The notes beneath the pieces are model-generated. The model was not told the origin of the DNA, searched no databases, and was given only the letters and a program-made list of their open reading frames with translations. From Balneolia bacterium (GTDB lineage Bacteria; Bacteroidota; Rhodothermia; Balneolales; Cyclonatronaceae): 7,556 bases of DNA. Below, one piece after another: positions 6,175-7,556 of this stretch (the first letter of the stretch is position 1; each line of letters starts with the position of its first letter). Made by a program: the position numbers and the translations under genes. The stretch spans positions 1 through 7,556 of the forward strand of contig PXDL01000187.1 of NCBI GenBank assembly GCA_003566395.1, read 5' to 3'.

Positions 6175-7209
6175 TCACCGCGCTTGGATCAGGTGGCGGC
6201 AAATTCTGCCCGGCAGGCCCGGCCCCTGATATACAAGCCCGGAGTAAAGCTGCACCAGATTTGCCCCCAAATGTATCCGTGTAGCCGCCTCTTCCCCCGA
6301 ATCGATACCGCCCACGCTGATAATTGTTTTTTCGTTATCTACATGATTTCTGATCAGGCGGACACATTCACGGGCGCGTTTTTGAAGCGGTTTGCCGCTG
6401 AGCCCGCCTTGGCCGATGCGGTTGATTTTGCCCTCGGTCGATTTGAGCTGATTCCGTGAAGTTGTTGTGTTGACGGCCGCATAACCGTTGATGCCCAGGG
6501 ATTCACACACTTCAAGCAAACGGATGATGGTCTCATCGCCGGCATCGGCCGAAAATTTCACAAAAAGCGGGAGGTCGGGCAGTCGGTGCGGCTCGATAGC
6601 TTTAAGCAGCTTGATGAGCAGGGCCGAATCCTCAAACGTGGTACCGTCCGACGTATTCGGGCAGGATATATTCAGGGTGATGTAGTCGGCGTGGTGTTTC
6701 ACAACATTGTAGCTGGAAACATAATCCTGAATAGCCGAATCGGTGTTCTTGTGGCTGACCGGCGTCTTGGCTATGTTTACGCCGACCGGAATCCGGCGTG
6801 TGATTGCTGACAGCCGCTCGGCCACTTCTTCGGCTCCGTGGTTATTCAGCCCCATACGGTTGATAAGCGCTTCATCTTTCGGCAGCCTGAACATACGGGG
6901 AACGGGATTTCCGGGAGCCGGGCGGAAAGTAACGCTTCCGACTTCGAGAAATCCGAATCCTGCGGCCGAAAGGGCCGGAATCAACTCCGCATTTTTGTCG
7001 AAACCGGCGGCAAGGCCGGTCGGGTTCGGAAAGGTGATGCCTGACGTACGGACTTCGAGCGAAGTGTCGGCGACGGTCAGCTGATCTTCGAGAAATTTTA
7101 AAACAGCATCGTATTGCTGGATCGATTTTAACAAACGGCCGGTTTGTTGATGTGCCTGTTCAGCATCATACAAAAACAATAAAGGTCTGATAAGAGATCG
7201 ATAGAGCAT
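6175..7209 (-). CDS. pyrD: Dihydroorotate dehydrogenase, class 2 (quinone) type with catalytic-site Cys
   Basis: PyrD oxidises dihydroorotate to orotate in pyrimidine synthesis; class 2 enzymes are membrane-associated and pass electrons to quinone. The 344-residue length and the N-terminal helical extension (MLYRSLIRPLLFLYDAEQAH) fit class 2. Visible motifs are the FMN-site GLAAGFDKNAE (65-75), FLEVGSVT, PGNPVPRMFRL (99-109), NRMGLNNHG, GVNIAKTP, Lys218 in VKFSAD, NTTTSR, GGLSGKPL, SVGGIDSGEEA and GANLVQLYSGLVYQGP near the C-terminus. The catalytic loop reads LNISCPNTSDG, with Cys183 where characterised class 2 enzymes have Ser (E. coli Ser175); Cys is the class 1 residue. The usual class 2 continuation PGLRxLQ is also replaced. 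The ATG (7207-7209) has a weak GAG seven bases upstream and a plausible promoter. The stop codon lies one base from that of the convergent lipoprotein gene. Confidence 0.95.
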   Translation of the reverse strand: MLYRSLIRPLLFLYDAEQAHQQTGRLLKSIQQYDAVLKFLEDQLTVADTSLEVRTSGITFPNPTGLAAGFDKNAELIPALSAAGFGFLEVGSVTFRPAPGNPVPRMFRLPKDEALINRMGLNNHGAEEVAERLSAITRRIPVGVNIAKTPVSHKNTDSAIQDYVSSYNVVKHHADYITLNISCPNTSDGTTFEDSALLIKLLKAIEPHRLPDLPLFVKFSADAGDETIIRLLEVCESLGINGYAAVNTTTSRNQLKSTEGKINRIGQGGLSGKPLQKRARECVRLIRNHVDNEKTIISVGGIDSGEEAATRIHLGANLVQLYSGLVYQGPGLPGRICRHLIQAR

Positions 7210-7253
7210 ATATTCTCAGGTTTCCCTTTAATTTACCGGTCGGGATAACTGCA

Positions 7254-7285
7254 CCAATATAGGAGCACACCTCGGTAAGTACCAA
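7254..7285 (-). promoter_or_regulatory. Candidate pyrD promoter
   Basis: On the minus strand, TTGGTA (complement of 7280-7285) and TATATT (complement of 7256-7261) are separated by 18 bases, an acceptable -35/-10 pair. Read the Bacteroidota way, TATATTGG (7254-7261) is one base off TAnnTTTG and has a TTGG 20 bases upstream. The -10 lies about 46 bases before the pyrD ATG, giving a short 5' leader of roughly 40 bases. This is a pattern match only. Confidence 0.35.
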
Positions 7286-7302
7286 CTTCTTAATCGTAAA
7301 CA

Positions 7303-7556
7303 ATGGCAGCATTCAAATCTATTGAAGAAGTTCACACCTTTCTCAACAGTATCCCGATGTTTCAGGACAAGGGGCTTAAGGCGGCCCGCTTCGGCCTCGA
7401 AGGCATTCGGGCGCTGCTTGAGGGGATGGGGAACCCGCATGAAGGCCTGAAAACGATTCACGTGGCCGGAACCAATGGCAAAGGCTCGGTATGTTACCTG
7501 CTTCATGCAGTTTACAGCAATGCCGGATATACCACCGGGATGTACACATCACCCCA
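7303..7556 (+). CDS. folC: Folylpolyglutamate synthase/dihydrofolate synthase, N-terminal part
   Basis: The first 84 codons, plus two bases, of a gene cut by the right window edge. FolC adds glutamate to folates, and in many bacteria to dihydropteroate as well, using ATP in the cytosol. The start reads MAAFKSIEEVHTFLNSIP. FGLEGIRALLEGMGNP (34-49) is the typical FolC N-terminal helix, followed by the P-loop IHVAGTNGKGSVCYLL (54-69) and TGMYTSPH at the edge (His inferred from an incomplete codon), where family members usually have the TSPHL motif. ATG 7303 gives the normal N-terminal spacing to the P-loop. No Shine-Dalgarno is visible. It is divergent from pyrD across 93 bases. Mur ligases share the P-loop fold, but AGTNGKGSV followed by TSPH is specific to FolC. 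Confidence 0.95.
   Translation, partial: MAAFKSIEEVHTFLNSIPMFQDKGLKAARFGLEGIRALLEGMGNPHEGLKTIHVAGTNGKGSVCYLLHAVYSNAGYTTGMYTSP

Noticed and set aside
6743..7084. 113-residue plus-strand ORF within pyrD
   Set aside because: It is antisense to well-conserved pyrD motifs and has no protein-like features of its own.
7228..7506. 92-residue minus-strand ORF across the pyrD-folC spacer
   Set aside because: It is antisense to the folC P-loop region and would cover the divergent promoters; no recognisable domain.

Overview
The window looks like chromosomal DNA from the Balneolota/Rhodothermota side of the Bacteroidota group. Four things point there: a GWxTD-type lipoprotein, a long SprE/PorW-like TPR lipoprotein (these belong to type IX secretion and gliding in Bacteroidota), roughly half-GC coding sequence, and start sites that mostly lack a Shine-Dalgarno. 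The placement is an inference; no rRNA or other marker gene is present.

Layout from left to right: (1) A minus-strand gene runs off the left edge (1-1099). It encodes a predicted GWxTD-domain lipoprotein, and its GWxTD motif would lie outside the window. (2) A 515-base divergent intergenic region follows. It is the most structured non-coding stretch, with two perfect palindromes, a concentric dyad next to a TAnnTTTG-like box, and a tiny ORF with the best Shine-Dalgarno in the window. (3) pyk (1615-3045) is a complete pyruvate kinase with the residue set of potassium-independent enzymes. (4) A 200-base gap precedes a complete 975-residue lipoprotein gene (3246-6173). This protein has TPR-like helices, a SprE/PorW signature, a Pro-Glu linker and a C-terminal domain resembling the TonB C-terminal domain. 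(5) pyrD (6175-7209, minus strand) is a membrane-type (class 2) dihydroorotate dehydrogenase by overall sequence, but carries Cys where class 2 enzymes have the catalytic Ser. Its stop codon is one base from that of the lipoprotein gene. (6) A 93-base divergent spacer precedes folC (7303 to the right edge), of which only the first 84 codons are present.

The genes do not form one pathway. Pyruvate kinase (glycolysis), PyrD (pyrimidines) and FolC (folate) are housekeeping, while the two lipoproteins belong to the cell envelope. Strand changes make each gene its own transcription unit as far as this window shows. I see no mobile element, CRISPR array, tRNA or rRNA. The points most worth following up are the SprE-like/TonB-like fusion and the Cys-type class 2 PyrD.
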